In this document: piece after piece, positions 1-6,116 of the stretch
Position numbering within the stretch: the stretch's first letter is position 1
Layout of the letters: each line of letters begins with the position of its first letter
NCBI GenBank assembly: GCA_964587105.1
Contig: CAZPKG010000005.1
Location: 1-64,000, forward strand
Length of the DNA stretch: 64,000 bases
DNA from: JABWCQ01 sp964587105
GTDB lineage: Bacteria; Electryoneota; RPQS01
Direction of reading: 5' to 3'
The notes under the pieces: model-generated
What the model was told of the DNA's origin: nothing
The model's database searches: none
The model's input: the letters and a program-made list of their open reading frames with translations, nothing else
Program-made: the position numbers and the translations under genes

Positions 1-1483
1 TATTCACATCGGTAAAATCCACATCATTAAGGAACTCGCCGCTCCCACTGAACTGCTCTGTCCACGTTTCGCCGCCATTCGTTGTATGGACAATTACCGC
101 AAGTCCACCGACTGCCCAGCCGTTATTTGAATCCGTGAATGCAACGCCCGAGAGAGTATAGGAGGTGCCACTCGTTTGCATCGCCCAATTTTCGCCGTTG
201 TCCGCAGTGTGCACAATCGTCCCGTTTTCTCCCACGACCCATGCGTTGAGTTCGTCCGGAATTGACACATCATAGAGATTACTATTGACACCGCTATTTT
301 GAGCAGTCCAAATAACTCCTCCATTTGTCGCGCGCAGAATAGTCCCAAACTCACCAACTGCCCAGCCTTTGTGGTTATCAAAGAACTTCACACTAAACAA
401 ATCATTCGTGGTCCCGCTGTTTTGCTCCGACCACTGAGTAGCACCGTCACCAATTGTGGTCAGAATTTTACCACTATCCCCCACTGCCCAACCAGAATTT
501 GCATCTGTGAATGTCACATCCTCAAGCCTCGCTCTGGTCCCTGTTATTTGAGATATCCAGTCGCTTCCACTATCTGTCGTGCGGACAAGCGTTCCATCTT
601 CCCCTACCGCCCAACCGTTCTCCGAGTCTGTGAACCACACTCCTGATAGCCAACCTGAGGCGGTGCTGGTTTGCAGACTCCATGTCGTCCCGCCGTTCGT
701 CGTGTGAAGAATTATCCCATCCTCGCCAACTGCCCAGCCGTTGGTCGTATCAGAGAACGCGATTGTTGTAAGTACCCTTGTTGTCAAACTCGTTTGAGAA
801 ATCCAAGTGTCACCGCCGTTCATAGTATGTAAGATCGTCCCACCCGCACCAACCACCCAACCATAGTTCAGATCTATGAAAACTACACTGTTGAGATTTT
901 CGGTGGTCCCACTAGTTTGCTCTGTCCAGCTTTCGCCACCATTTGTTGTGTGCAAAATCGTTCCATTAAATCCCACTGACCATCCGTTGTTCACATCTGG
1001 AAACGCCACATCAAGCAATCCGGATGTGGTTCCGCTCGATTGCATTACCCATGTGCCGCCACCGTTCATAGTGTGCAAAACCATTCCGTTAGACCCAACG
1101 GCCCAGCCATTATTCGCGTCTGTAAAAGCTACACCATTGAGATAATCGATTGTCCCGCTATTTTGAAGGCTCCATGTGTCACCACCGTCTGATGAGTGCA
1201 GAATGATTCCTTCATATCCGACTGCCCAACCATTATTCACGTCAGGGAATGACACTCCCCATAGAGTGTTTGGGGTTCCGCTTGATTGTTCTATCCATGT
1301 AGTTCCATTCGATACATGAATAATAGTTCCACCATACCCGACAGCCCATCCGTTGTTTGCATCAGCGAACACCAAATCATAGAGCGTACCTCCTTGCGGC
1401 ATCGGGTTCTGCCATTCCCAACCCTGCGCAAACACATTTGCGCAGGCGAGAATTCCGACCGCAATGTAAATCCATCGTATCAT
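1..1483 (-). CDS. Ycf48-like/BNR beta-propeller secreted protein (3' end outside window)
   Basis: The frame is open from an ATG at 1483 to the window edge, so the C-terminus is missing. It starts with a signal peptide (MIRWIYIAVGILACANVFAQ) and continues with at least eleven repeats of about 41 residues (about 123 bp), each carrying an NGWAVG core followed by a GTIIHTTNGG-x-TW type strand. This is the repeat type of photosystem II assembly factor Ycf48 and of BNR/sortilin propellers. In FCB bacteria such proteins are secreted and often end in a sorting domain, which cannot be checked here. The start is supported by the signal peptide and a GAGGTGA ribosome site just upstream. Its ATG overlaps the stop of the DUF559 gene (ATGA), so the two may be translationally coupled. 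The ligand or substrate is unknown. Frame and family are secure, function is not. Confidence 0.85.
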   Translation of the reverse strand, partial: MIRWIYIAVGILACANVFAQGWEWQNPMPQGGTLYDLVFADANNGWAVGYGGTIIHVSNGTTWIEQSSGTPNTLWGVSFPDVNNGWAVGYEGIILHSSDGGDTWSLQNSGTIDYLNGVAFTDANNGWAVGSNGMVLHTMNGGGTWVMQSSGTTSGLLDVAFPDVNNGWSVGFNGTILHTTNGGESWTEQTSGTTENLNSVVFIDLNYGWVVGAGGTILHTMNGGDTWISQTSLTTRVLTTIAFSDTTNGWAVGEDGIILHTTNGGTTWSLQTSTASGWLSGVWFTDSENGWAVGEDGTLVRTTDSGSDWISQITGTRARLEDVTFTDANSGWAVGDSGKILTTIGDGATQWSEQNSGTTNDLFSVKFFDNHKGWAVGEFGTILRATNGGVIWTAQNSGVNSNLYDVSIPDELNAWVVGENGTIVHTADNGENWAMQTSGTSYTLSGVAFTDSNNGWAVGGLAVIVHTTNGGETWTEQFSGSGEFLNDVDFTDVN

Positions 1484-1851
1484 GGTTCACCTCGAGGATT
1501 CCTTCTGATTCCCCCTCGCTTTAGCGGGGGGGGGTTAGGGGGGGTGTCTGCGATGTTCTCCAGAATACGTTGGATGACTCCTTCGGTATTTTGAAGCACC
1601 GCGTGATTACCAAACCTTACAATCTTAAAACCTTGCTCCTCAAACCATGCGGTGCGGCGCGCATCGAGCTCGATTTGCTCCGGCTTTGCGTGAGTTGGGC
1701 CATCAACTTCAATGATAATTTTATGCTCGGGCAAACCAAAGTCGGCGATGTAGGTTCCGATTGTCATCTGTCGCCGAGCCTTCGTTCCGAGTTTGCCTGC
1801 GCGCAAATGCAACCAGAGTTTCTTTTCAGTAGCAGTCGGCTCGTTCCGCAT
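1480..1851 (-). CDS. DUF559 family endonuclease-like protein
   Basis: A 123-residue protein with the whole DUF559 signature, a PD-(D/E)xK/Vsr-like nuclease fold. It shows a TATEKKLWLHLR helix, RRQ at about 27-29, the strand pair YIADF (D37) and IIIEVDG (E48, D50), H54, D63-A-R-R, and RFGNHAVLQN near 79-88. D37, E48 and D50 are the likely metal ligands. The last 20 or so residues (PPNPPPLKRGG core) are read from the left inverted repeat and are not part of the domain. Upstream of the ATG the frame stays open for about 22 codons back to a TAG and encodes plausible family sequence (NFQRARA), but contains no normal start codon, so the N-terminus may have been trimmed. The stop overlaps the ATG of the next gene. 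Members are widespread single-gene passengers. A DNA-nicking role is family-level inference. Confidence 0.85.
   Translation of the reverse strand: MRNEPTATEKKLWLHLRAGKLGTKARRQMTIGTYIADFGLPEHKIIIEVDGPTHAKPEQIELDARRTAWFEEQGFKIVRFGNHAVLQNTEGVIQRILENIADTPPNPPPLKRGGIRRNPRGEP
1508..1546. repeat. Left inverted hairpin repeat of the DUF559 cassette
   Basis: A 39-bp element reading ATT, C5, TCGCTTTAGC, G9, TTA, G7, TG. The first part folds on itself (CCCCC, bulged T, CGCT / AGCG, GGGGG). It is the inverted partner of 1921-1957, from which it differs in G-run length (9 against 7) and TTA against CAA. It lies inside the 3' end of the DUF559 reading frame. Confidence 0.85.
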
Positions 1852-1920
1852 GGCACGAGCGCGCTGAAAATTTTCCTTTGGGAATGTTCTGCCATCTGGG
1901 CATTGTTGAAGCTCCTAACT

Positions 1921-1957
1921 CACCCCCCCTTGCCCCCCCGCTAAAGCGAGGGGGAAT
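1921..1957. repeat. Right inverted hairpin repeat of the DUF559 cassette
   Basis: A 37-bp element: CA, C7, TTG, C7, GCTAAAGCGA, G5, AATG. It is the reverse complement of the left repeat apart from two bases of tract length and the 3-base joint. It can fold alone (CGCT/AGCG stem extended by the C5/G5 runs). It lies upstream of the DUF559 start and immediately after pdhA, so it may also end pdhA transcription. Confidence 0.85.
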
Positions 1958-1964
1958 GAGATTC

Positions 1965-3125
1965 CTACCCTCTCCTACTCTGCCACGCCAAGAACGCTTC
2001 TAAATCCGCTTTTTGCTCTTCAAGCGAGTTGGTTAGCGATTCGTATTGATTCTCGAAGAGTTCGGGGATGGGGTTTGAGCCTAAGCCGACGACGTGTTGG
2101 ACGGCTTCATCTACTTTGGCGGCGCACTCTTCTTCCCATGAAGTCTCTTTGGACTCGCTCCACAGACCTTTGTCGAGCAGATATTTCTTGACGCGAATGA
2201 TTGGATCGCGCGGCTCCCAGATTCTTTCTTCCTCGCTCGTGCGGTACTTGGTCGGATCGTCGGAAGTCGTGTGCGCGCCCATGCGGTAGGTCAAACCTTC
2301 AATCAGCACGGGGCCATTGCCTGCGCGCGCGTAATCCACGGCTTCCTTTGTGGCGCGATAGACTGCGAACAGGTCGTTGCCATCTACTTGAATACCGGGC
2401 AGGCCGAAGCCGACAGCCTTTTGTGCAATGGTGTTAGCCTTCGTCTGCAATTCGCGCGGGACGCTGATGGCGTACTGGTTGTTGTTGCAGAAGAACACAC
2501 ACGGGCAGTTGAACACTGCGGCCCAATTCAAGCCTTCTGAGAAATCGCCTTCCGACGTGCCGCCGTCACCGAAGTAGCAGAGCACGACTTGCGACAGACC
2601 TTTGTAGTTGATCGCGTGGCCGATTCCCGCCGCGTGAGGAATTTGTGACGAAATAGGCACTGAGGTCGGCAAGCTGTTCACGCCGTCGGGCATGACGGCT
2701 CCGGCTTCCAAACCGAGATACCACTTGTAGAGCGTCTCGACCGGCCAGCCGTGCCACATGTAGGCTCCGATTTCGCGGAATGCCGGAACGAGCCAGTCGT
2801 CTTTGCGCAGGGCCATCGCCGAGCCAACCGCACAGGCCTCTTGCCCACGATTGACGGGCAGCGTGTAGAGCTTGCCCTGCCGTTGGAGGTTGACCGCCTT
2901 GAGGTCCACGATGCGCGCGAACTTCATCATTTTGTAGCCATCCACAAGCAGTTCATCCTCGATATCGGGCATCCATTCGGGGTGAATCACCTTACCATTG
3001 GGGTCCAGCACTTCGAGCTTTTTGCCCGAGCTGGCCTCAAACGCGTCGAACAGCGAGGACGAGCTTTTGCCCGCGACATGTCCGTTTGTTTTCTCGACCT
3101 TCTTCGTCTTGGTGTCCGTAGCCAT
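1965..3125 (-). CDS. pdhA: Pyruvate (2-oxo acid) dehydrogenase E1 component, alpha subunit
   Basis: A 386-residue thiamine-diphosphate enzyme subunit that decarboxylates pyruvate (or a branched 2-oxo acid) and passes the acyl group to E2 lipoate. The ThDP/Mg site is clear: GDGGTSEGDFSEGLNWA from about residue 186, ending in FFCNNNQYAIS near 211-221, the usual 30-residue GDG...NN motif. IPHAAGIGHA (162-171) and the phosphorylation-loop-like RMGAHTTSDDPTKYRT also match E1-alpha. The first 40 or so residues are a charged, low-complexity extension. The start has AGGGA 8 nt upstream. The beta subunit, E2 and E3 are not adjacent, which is unusual because alpha and beta are normally paired. Substrate choice (pyruvate or branched-chain) cannot be settled from sequence alone. 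A TTGCCC-N16-TAAATT promoter-like pair lies at 3147-3174, minus strand. Confidence 0.93.
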   Translation of the reverse strand: MATDTKTKKVEKTNGHVAGKSSSSLFDAFEASSGKKLEVLDPNGKVIHPEWMPDIEDELLVDGYKMMKFARIVDLKAVNLQRQGKLYTLPVNRGQEACAVGSAMALRKDDWLVPAFREIGAYMWHGWPVETLYKWYLGLEAGAVMPDGVNSLPTSVPISSQIPHAAGIGHAINYKGLSQVVLCYFGDGGTSEGDFSEGLNWAAVFNCPCVFFCNNNQYAISVPRELQTKANTIAQKAVGFGLPGIQVDGNDLFAVYRATKEAVDYARAGNGPVLIEGLTYRMGAHTTSDDPTKYRTSEEERIWEPRDPIIRVKKYLLDKGLWSESKETSWEEECAAKVDEAVQHVVGLGSNPIPELFENQYESLTNSLEEQKADLEAFLAWQSRRG

Positions 3126-3173
3126 GACAAATCCCTTTATTTGAATAATTTATCCTAATCCAATTGCAGGGCA

Positions 3174-3201
3174 ATTGACGAACCTGCCCGAAACAGTCAA
3201 T
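3174..3201. promoter_or_regulatory. Inverted repeat, possible operator (pdhA side)
   Basis: ATTGAC at 3174-3179 is mirrored by GTCAAT at 3196-3201, 16 bp apart, just upstream of the promoter-like pair of pdhA. The same half-sites recur around the tetR promoter, so one regulator might bind both. This rests on pattern matching only. Confidence 0.35.
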
Positions 3202-3366
3202 ATAAGGTTTTTACTCAGGATAGCAAGGTAAAAATGATGCGTTTCAATATCAAACTATTTAACATAGAAAGATGAGATGGTAGTTGGAAAACCATCCAGC
3301 GATTGAAAGAGATAAGCCCATCGATGGTTTTCACCTCAGGCTTCGCAATCTAGTCTCAATTTACGT

Positions 3367-3402
3367 ATTGACAAATAGAGTTTTTTTTGTTACATTGTCA
3401 AT
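3367..3402 (+). promoter_or_regulatory. tetR promoter overlapped by an 8-bp inverted repeat
   Basis: TTGACA (3368-3373), a 17-nt spacer and TACATT (3391-3396) form a near-consensus promoter. ATTGACAA (3367-3374) and TTGTCAAT (3395-3402) are exact inverted copies lying over the -35 and -10 boxes, as expected for an autorepressor site. Predicted transcription starts near 3403, only about 4 nt before the tetR ATG. Confidence 0.6.
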
Positions 3403-3406
3403 CAAG

Positions 3407-3955
3407 ATGAACAAGTTACCTGAAACCCGCAGCACAAGCCAGTCTCGTCAGGCCACGATCTTGTCGGCCGCGCGGTGGTGCTTCTTAAATTTCGGTTATT
3501 CAAAGACTTCGCTCGATGATATCGCCCGACGCGCAAATCTTTCTCGGACTTTACTTTACCGTATTTTCAAGAACAAGGAAGACATCTTCACCGCTGTATT
3601 TGCGGACTGGCTGATTTCGCGACATCCAGCAGCGCGACAGGCAGCAGAAGGCACAGGCCGACCATTGGAACAACTTCTGAAAGTCTGCAAACTAATGGTA
3701 GTTGAACCATGGTCCGACATGGCTGGAGCTCCAATGGCGGGGGAGTTTTTCGATGTGTGTGCTCGGCTTGATCCAGCTATTGACGCGCACCATCGCCTTG
3801 TAGCTCTCCAATGTGTGACAGCAATTTTGAAAGACCAAGAGTCAAGTGAGGTTTTTCTGCTGGCTTTGGACGGATTGCTCACGGATCAACCGACCCCGGA
3901 AGTTCTCGAACAAAGAATTAGGATATTGGCAAGTCGATTCATTCAGTCCGAATAG
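3407..3955 (+). CDS. TetR/AcrR family transcriptional regulator
   Basis: A 182-residue one-component repressor. The N-terminal TetR helix-turn-helix is plain: ILSAARWCFLNFGYSKTS, then LDDIARRANLSRTLLYRIF and NKEDIF (about residues 18-60). The C-terminal ligand domain is generic and gives no inducer. The frame opens further upstream at 3284, but I place the start at 3407 because the extra 41 residues lack TetR similarity and the promoter lies inside that stretch. No Shine-Dalgarno sequence is visible, in line with an almost leaderless mRNA. It is followed in the same direction by a ricin-like membrane protein and an SDR enzyme, probably its regulon. Confidence 0.85.
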   Translation: MNKLPETRSTSQSRQATILSAARWCFLNFGYSKTSLDDIARRANLSRTLLYRIFKNKEDIFTAVFADWLISRHPAARQAAEGTGRPLEQLLKVCKLMVVEPWSDMAGAPMAGEFFDVCARLDPAIDAHHRLVALQCVTAILKDQESSEVFLLALDGLLTDQPTPEVLEQRIRILASRFIQSE

Positions 3956-4000
3956 AGCTGGTGAATCATAGGCATCAGCTAAATCAAAATTGGATGTGTC

Positions 4001-4525
4001 ATGAAGTGGGTGTCAATTGTTCTGCTCATCGTTCTCGTTCTGCCAATGGTCGTTCTATCGCCGAGACTCTACAAGGACTACACAAAGAAAAAGTCCTTCA
4101 AGAACACCTATGCGATATTGAACGCAAAATCCGGAATGGCGATTAGGGTCCACAATGCAGAAATAGATGACGGTGCCAAGATAATTCTCTATCCCCACCA
4201 TAACTGGGAGTGCACAACCTGGCAATTCATTCAGTTAGAGGAGAACAAATTCCTCTTGAAAAACCTGTACACTCAAAAAACATTTCAGCCGTCTATGTCG
4301 CCCCAGTTCAATGCCGACCTCCAGCAAACAACATTAGGAGGAAGCACACTGCAGTACTGGGAGCTTGAACAACAGCCTGATGAGGCCTATCGGATTCGGC
4401 TCAGCAACACTGACCTGTATATTACTTCGATTTCTGATACCACGAACTCTGTTCTACTTCTGCGGCCACGTAGTGACGAGACAGGGCAATTCTGGAAACT
4501 AATACGTCAAAACCCAATAATTTGA
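4001..4525 (+). CDS. Membrane-anchored ricin-type beta-trefoil (RICIN-like) protein
   Basis: A 174-residue protein with one N-terminal membrane segment (WVSIVLLIVLVLPMVVL, residues 3-19) and an exported domain of about 145 residues. The domain carries three spaced Q/Y-x-W signatures (TWQFIQL, QYWELEQQ, QFWKLI) plus YAILNAKSGMAIRV and KFLLKNLYTQKTF, which match the three lobes of a ricin B-type beta-trefoil. Such folds bind sugars, but several lobe residues are degenerate, so binding is uncertain. The gene lies between tetR (45 nt gap) and the SDR gene (9 nt gap), giving one likely transcript. Its stop codon is part of the ribosome site of the SDR gene. I cannot name a ligand or a family beyond the fold. 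Confidence 0.7.
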   Translation: MKWVSIVLLIVLVLPMVVLSPRLYKDYTKKKSFKNTYAILNAKSGMAIRVHNAEIDDGAKIILYPHHNWECTTWQFIQLEENKFLLKNLYTQKTFQPSMSPQFNADLQQTTLGGSTLQYWELEQQPDEAYRIRLSNTDLYITSISDTTNSVLLLRPRSDETGQFWKLIRQNPII

Positions 4526-4534
4526 GGATATCTC

Positions 4535-5395
4535 ATGCGAGATTTGATGAACAAGGTCATTCTGATCACCGGAGCAACTGACGGAATTGGCAAGGCTGCT
4601 GCCTCGGAGTTTGCTAAACGTGGAGCATCGCTGACCATCATTGGCCGCAACAAATCAAAAACTGATCAGGTTTGCGCAGAGCTAAGAGAGTCAAGCGGAA
4701 ATCCGAACATTGGTTTTCTCATTTGTGACCTATCGAGAATGTCAGAAGTCAAGCGAGTTGGAGAGGATTTCAAGGCCAAACATGACAGGCTGGATATACT
4801 GGTTAACAACGCCGGTGCAACTTTTAAATCTCCGGACATCGGCCCCGACGGATACGAACTGACATTTGCTCTGAACCACCTCGCGTACTTTCAATTAACG
4901 ACTTCACTTCTGGAATTGATCAAGGCAACTCCAGGTGCTCGAGTTGTATCGACTTCGAGTGCGATGCAGGCTAGGGGGGCGCTCGACCTTAAGAAGACTC
5001 CGACCTCGCTGGAGGGCCCGGGATGGCGTGCTTACGCCACTTCGAAACTTGCGAATATTCTCTTCACGAAGGAACTCCAGAAGCGTTTGGATGGAACAAC
5101 AGCGATTGCAAATTGCTTTGAACCCGGAACAGTAAAGACTAAGTTCGGTGCCTTCGGATCTGACATGGGTTGGGTGATAAACCTGATATATTGGCTAGCT
5201 ACACCGTTTGCGATTACACCTGAGCAAGGTGCCGACACGCTCGTTTGGCTTTCCACTTCGCAAGAAGCGGCTTCGCTTAGAGGGCAATTCGTTTCAAAGC
5301 GTCGCCCCGTTTCCCCTGCGAAGCAGGCGACAGACTCAAAACTCGGTGAGGAACTTTGGCTTCTGAGCGAGAAGTTATGTAGTACAACCGCGTGA
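4535..5395 (+). CDS. Short-chain dehydrogenase/reductase (retinol dehydrogenase/POR-like)
   Basis: A 286-residue NAD(P)-dependent oxidoreductase with the classical SDR pattern: GATDGIG (13-19) for the dinucleotide, DLS at about 65, NNAG (91-94), a catalytic Ser in the STSS segment (about 139-142) and Y167-A-T-S-K171. The overall look (GYELTFALNHLAYFQLT, FEPGTVKT) is that of the retinol dehydrogenase/protochlorophyllide reductase-like branch, which reduces varied carbonyls, so the substrate is open. The ATG at 4535 has GAGGA 7 nt upstream, overlapping the previous stop; a second ATG at 4547 is possible. It is the last gene of the tetR group. Downstream lie a palindromic repeat and a terminator that faces the other way. 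Confidence 0.88.
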   Translation: MRDLMNKVILITGATDGIGKAAASEFAKRGASLTIIGRNKSKTDQVCAELRESSGNPNIGFLICDLSRMSEVKRVGEDFKAKHDRLDILVNNAGATFKSPDIGPDGYELTFALNHLAYFQLTTSLLELIKATPGARVVSTSSAMQARGALDLKKTPTSLEGPGWRAYATSKLANILFTKELQKRLDGTTAIANCFEPGTVKTKFGAFGSDMGWVINLIYWLATPFAITPEQGADTLVWLSTSQEAASLRGQFVSKRRPVSPAKQATDSKLGEELWLLSEKLCSTTA

Positions 5396-5418
5396 TTTCC
5401 TGCCACTTTCCTGGTGGC

Positions 5419-5437
5419 GGCACCCGCTGCGGGTACC
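5419..5437. repeat. 19-bp palindromic repeat, family A, copy 1
   Basis: GGCACCCGC-T-GCGGGTACC: two 9-base arms around one base with a single mismatch. The same architecture, with altered but compensating arm bases, occurs at 15868-15886 and 42089-42107, and CCCGA follows both this copy and the last. It sits just after the SDR gene. Confidence 0.6.
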
Positions 5438-5458
5438 CCGATTTCCTGCCGGATTCCG

Positions 5459-5493
5459 AAAAAAGCGCGGCAACCCTTTCGAGCCGCCGCGCC
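5459..5493 (-). terminator. Rho-independent terminator of the surface-repeat gene
   Basis: Read on the minus strand: GCGCGGC, a loop of about 14 nt, GCCGCGC, then TTTTTT. It lies about 60 nt beyond the stop of the gene at 5556-6041. Confidence 0.65.
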
Positions 5494-5530
5494 TAAATCA
5501 CTCTAACACTTGTTGCGCCTGCGTCAGCGC

Positions 5531-5557
5531 ATTGGGTCCAGCGTCTATACGCTGGTT
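5531..5557. repeat. Hairpin repeat, family B, copy 1
   Basis: ATTGGGTCCAGCGT, four loop bases, ACGCTGGTT. A second copy with a shorter loop is at 20709-20733. Both cover or touch the stop codon end of a minus-strand gene. Confidence 0.55.
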
Positions 5558-6041
5558 AGAAGCTGCCGTTTACGATCGGGAAGACGGGGAACCAGCCGCC
5601 CTTCTTGATGATGTTGATCAGGCCGATTTGCAAACCCTGAGTGGATTGCGCGTAGTTCACCAAGCCGAGTTGGAGGCCGACGTATTGGTTTCCTTCGTTG
5701 TAAAGTCCATATTGCAAACCTGTAAACTCGCCGCCCTTGTCGATGTTCACCCAGCCCCACTGAATCCCTGCGCCGCCCTGTCCGGCCAGATTGACCACGC
5801 CGTATTGAATGCCCTGCATTTTACCCGTCGCATGGTTGCCGAGTCCGACGTCCAGTCCGGTCACGTCAGCGTTCTTGCCGTAGATCAGATTCAGGCGGAG
5901 TCCGGCAATCGACTCGCTGGACTTGAAAATCTGGACGGGCGTGACGAGCGCCAAGTTGACGGGTTTATCGGCGGCGAAAAGTTGCGTTGTGGCCGGAACG
6001 AGCATGGCCAACAGAATCGCGGCGAAGATGAGTTTCTTCAT
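5556..6041 (-). CDS. Secreted protein with LA_2272-type surface repeats
   Basis: A 161-residue exported protein. A signal peptide (MKKLIFAAILLAMLVPATTQLFA) is followed by tandem motifs of the form G-L/I-Q-x-G-L/V-x-N, for example GIQYGVVNLAG, GIQWGWVN, GLQYGLYNEG, GLQLGLVNYA, GLQIGLINI, spaced about 20-22 residues apart. This is the pattern of the LA_2272 surface repeat seen in Leptospira and FCB outer-membrane proteins. Alternating small and hydrophobic residues suggest a beta-solenoid or barrel strand array at the cell surface. The whole mature protein is repeat, with no enzymatic domain, and its role is unknown. It is followed by its own terminator and preceded by 75 nt without features before the chitinase stop, so it may be co-transcribed with the chitinase operon. 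Confidence 0.7.
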   Translation of the reverse strand: MKKLIFAAILLAMLVPATTQLFAADKPVNLALVTPVQIFKSSESIAGLRLNLIYGKNADVTGLDVGLGNHATGKMQGIQYGVVNLAGQGGAGIQWGWVNIDKGGEFTGLQYGLYNEGNQYVGLQLGLVNYAQSTQGLQIGLINIIKKGGWFPVFPIVNGSF

Positions 6042-6116
6042 TTCATTTCCTTATGATGTTCTAAATTGGTTATGAAATAAAGTTACGCAGAAATTTAGTC
6101 AGATTCAAGGTGCAAT

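Larger units (their letters stand above)
1508..1957 (-). mobile_element. Putative DUF559 cassette bounded by inverted hairpin repeats
   Basis: The 450-bp segment consists of the DUF559 gene plus two near-identical inverted repeats of 37-39 bp, each able to form its own GC-rich hairpin. It sits neatly between two unrelated genes: the right repeat ends 8 bp from the pdhA stop codon and the left repeat lies about 25 bp before the start of the Ycf48-like gene. No transposase is present. The arrangement resembles the way REP-associated transposases are flanked by inverted REP hairpins, which suggests a mobile or once-mobile nuclease unit. Mobility is inference. No clear target duplication was seen. 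Confidence 0.5.

Noticed and set aside
1496..1967. Target-site duplication of the DUF559 cassette (ATTCC at 1498-1502 and 1961-1965)
   Set aside because: The two copies lie at different distances from their arms and the motif also occurs at the arm ends, so it is not convincing.
3284..3406. Longer N-terminus for the TetR regulator
   Set aside because: The promoter and palindromic site lie in this stretch and the extra residues have no similarity to TetR proteins.
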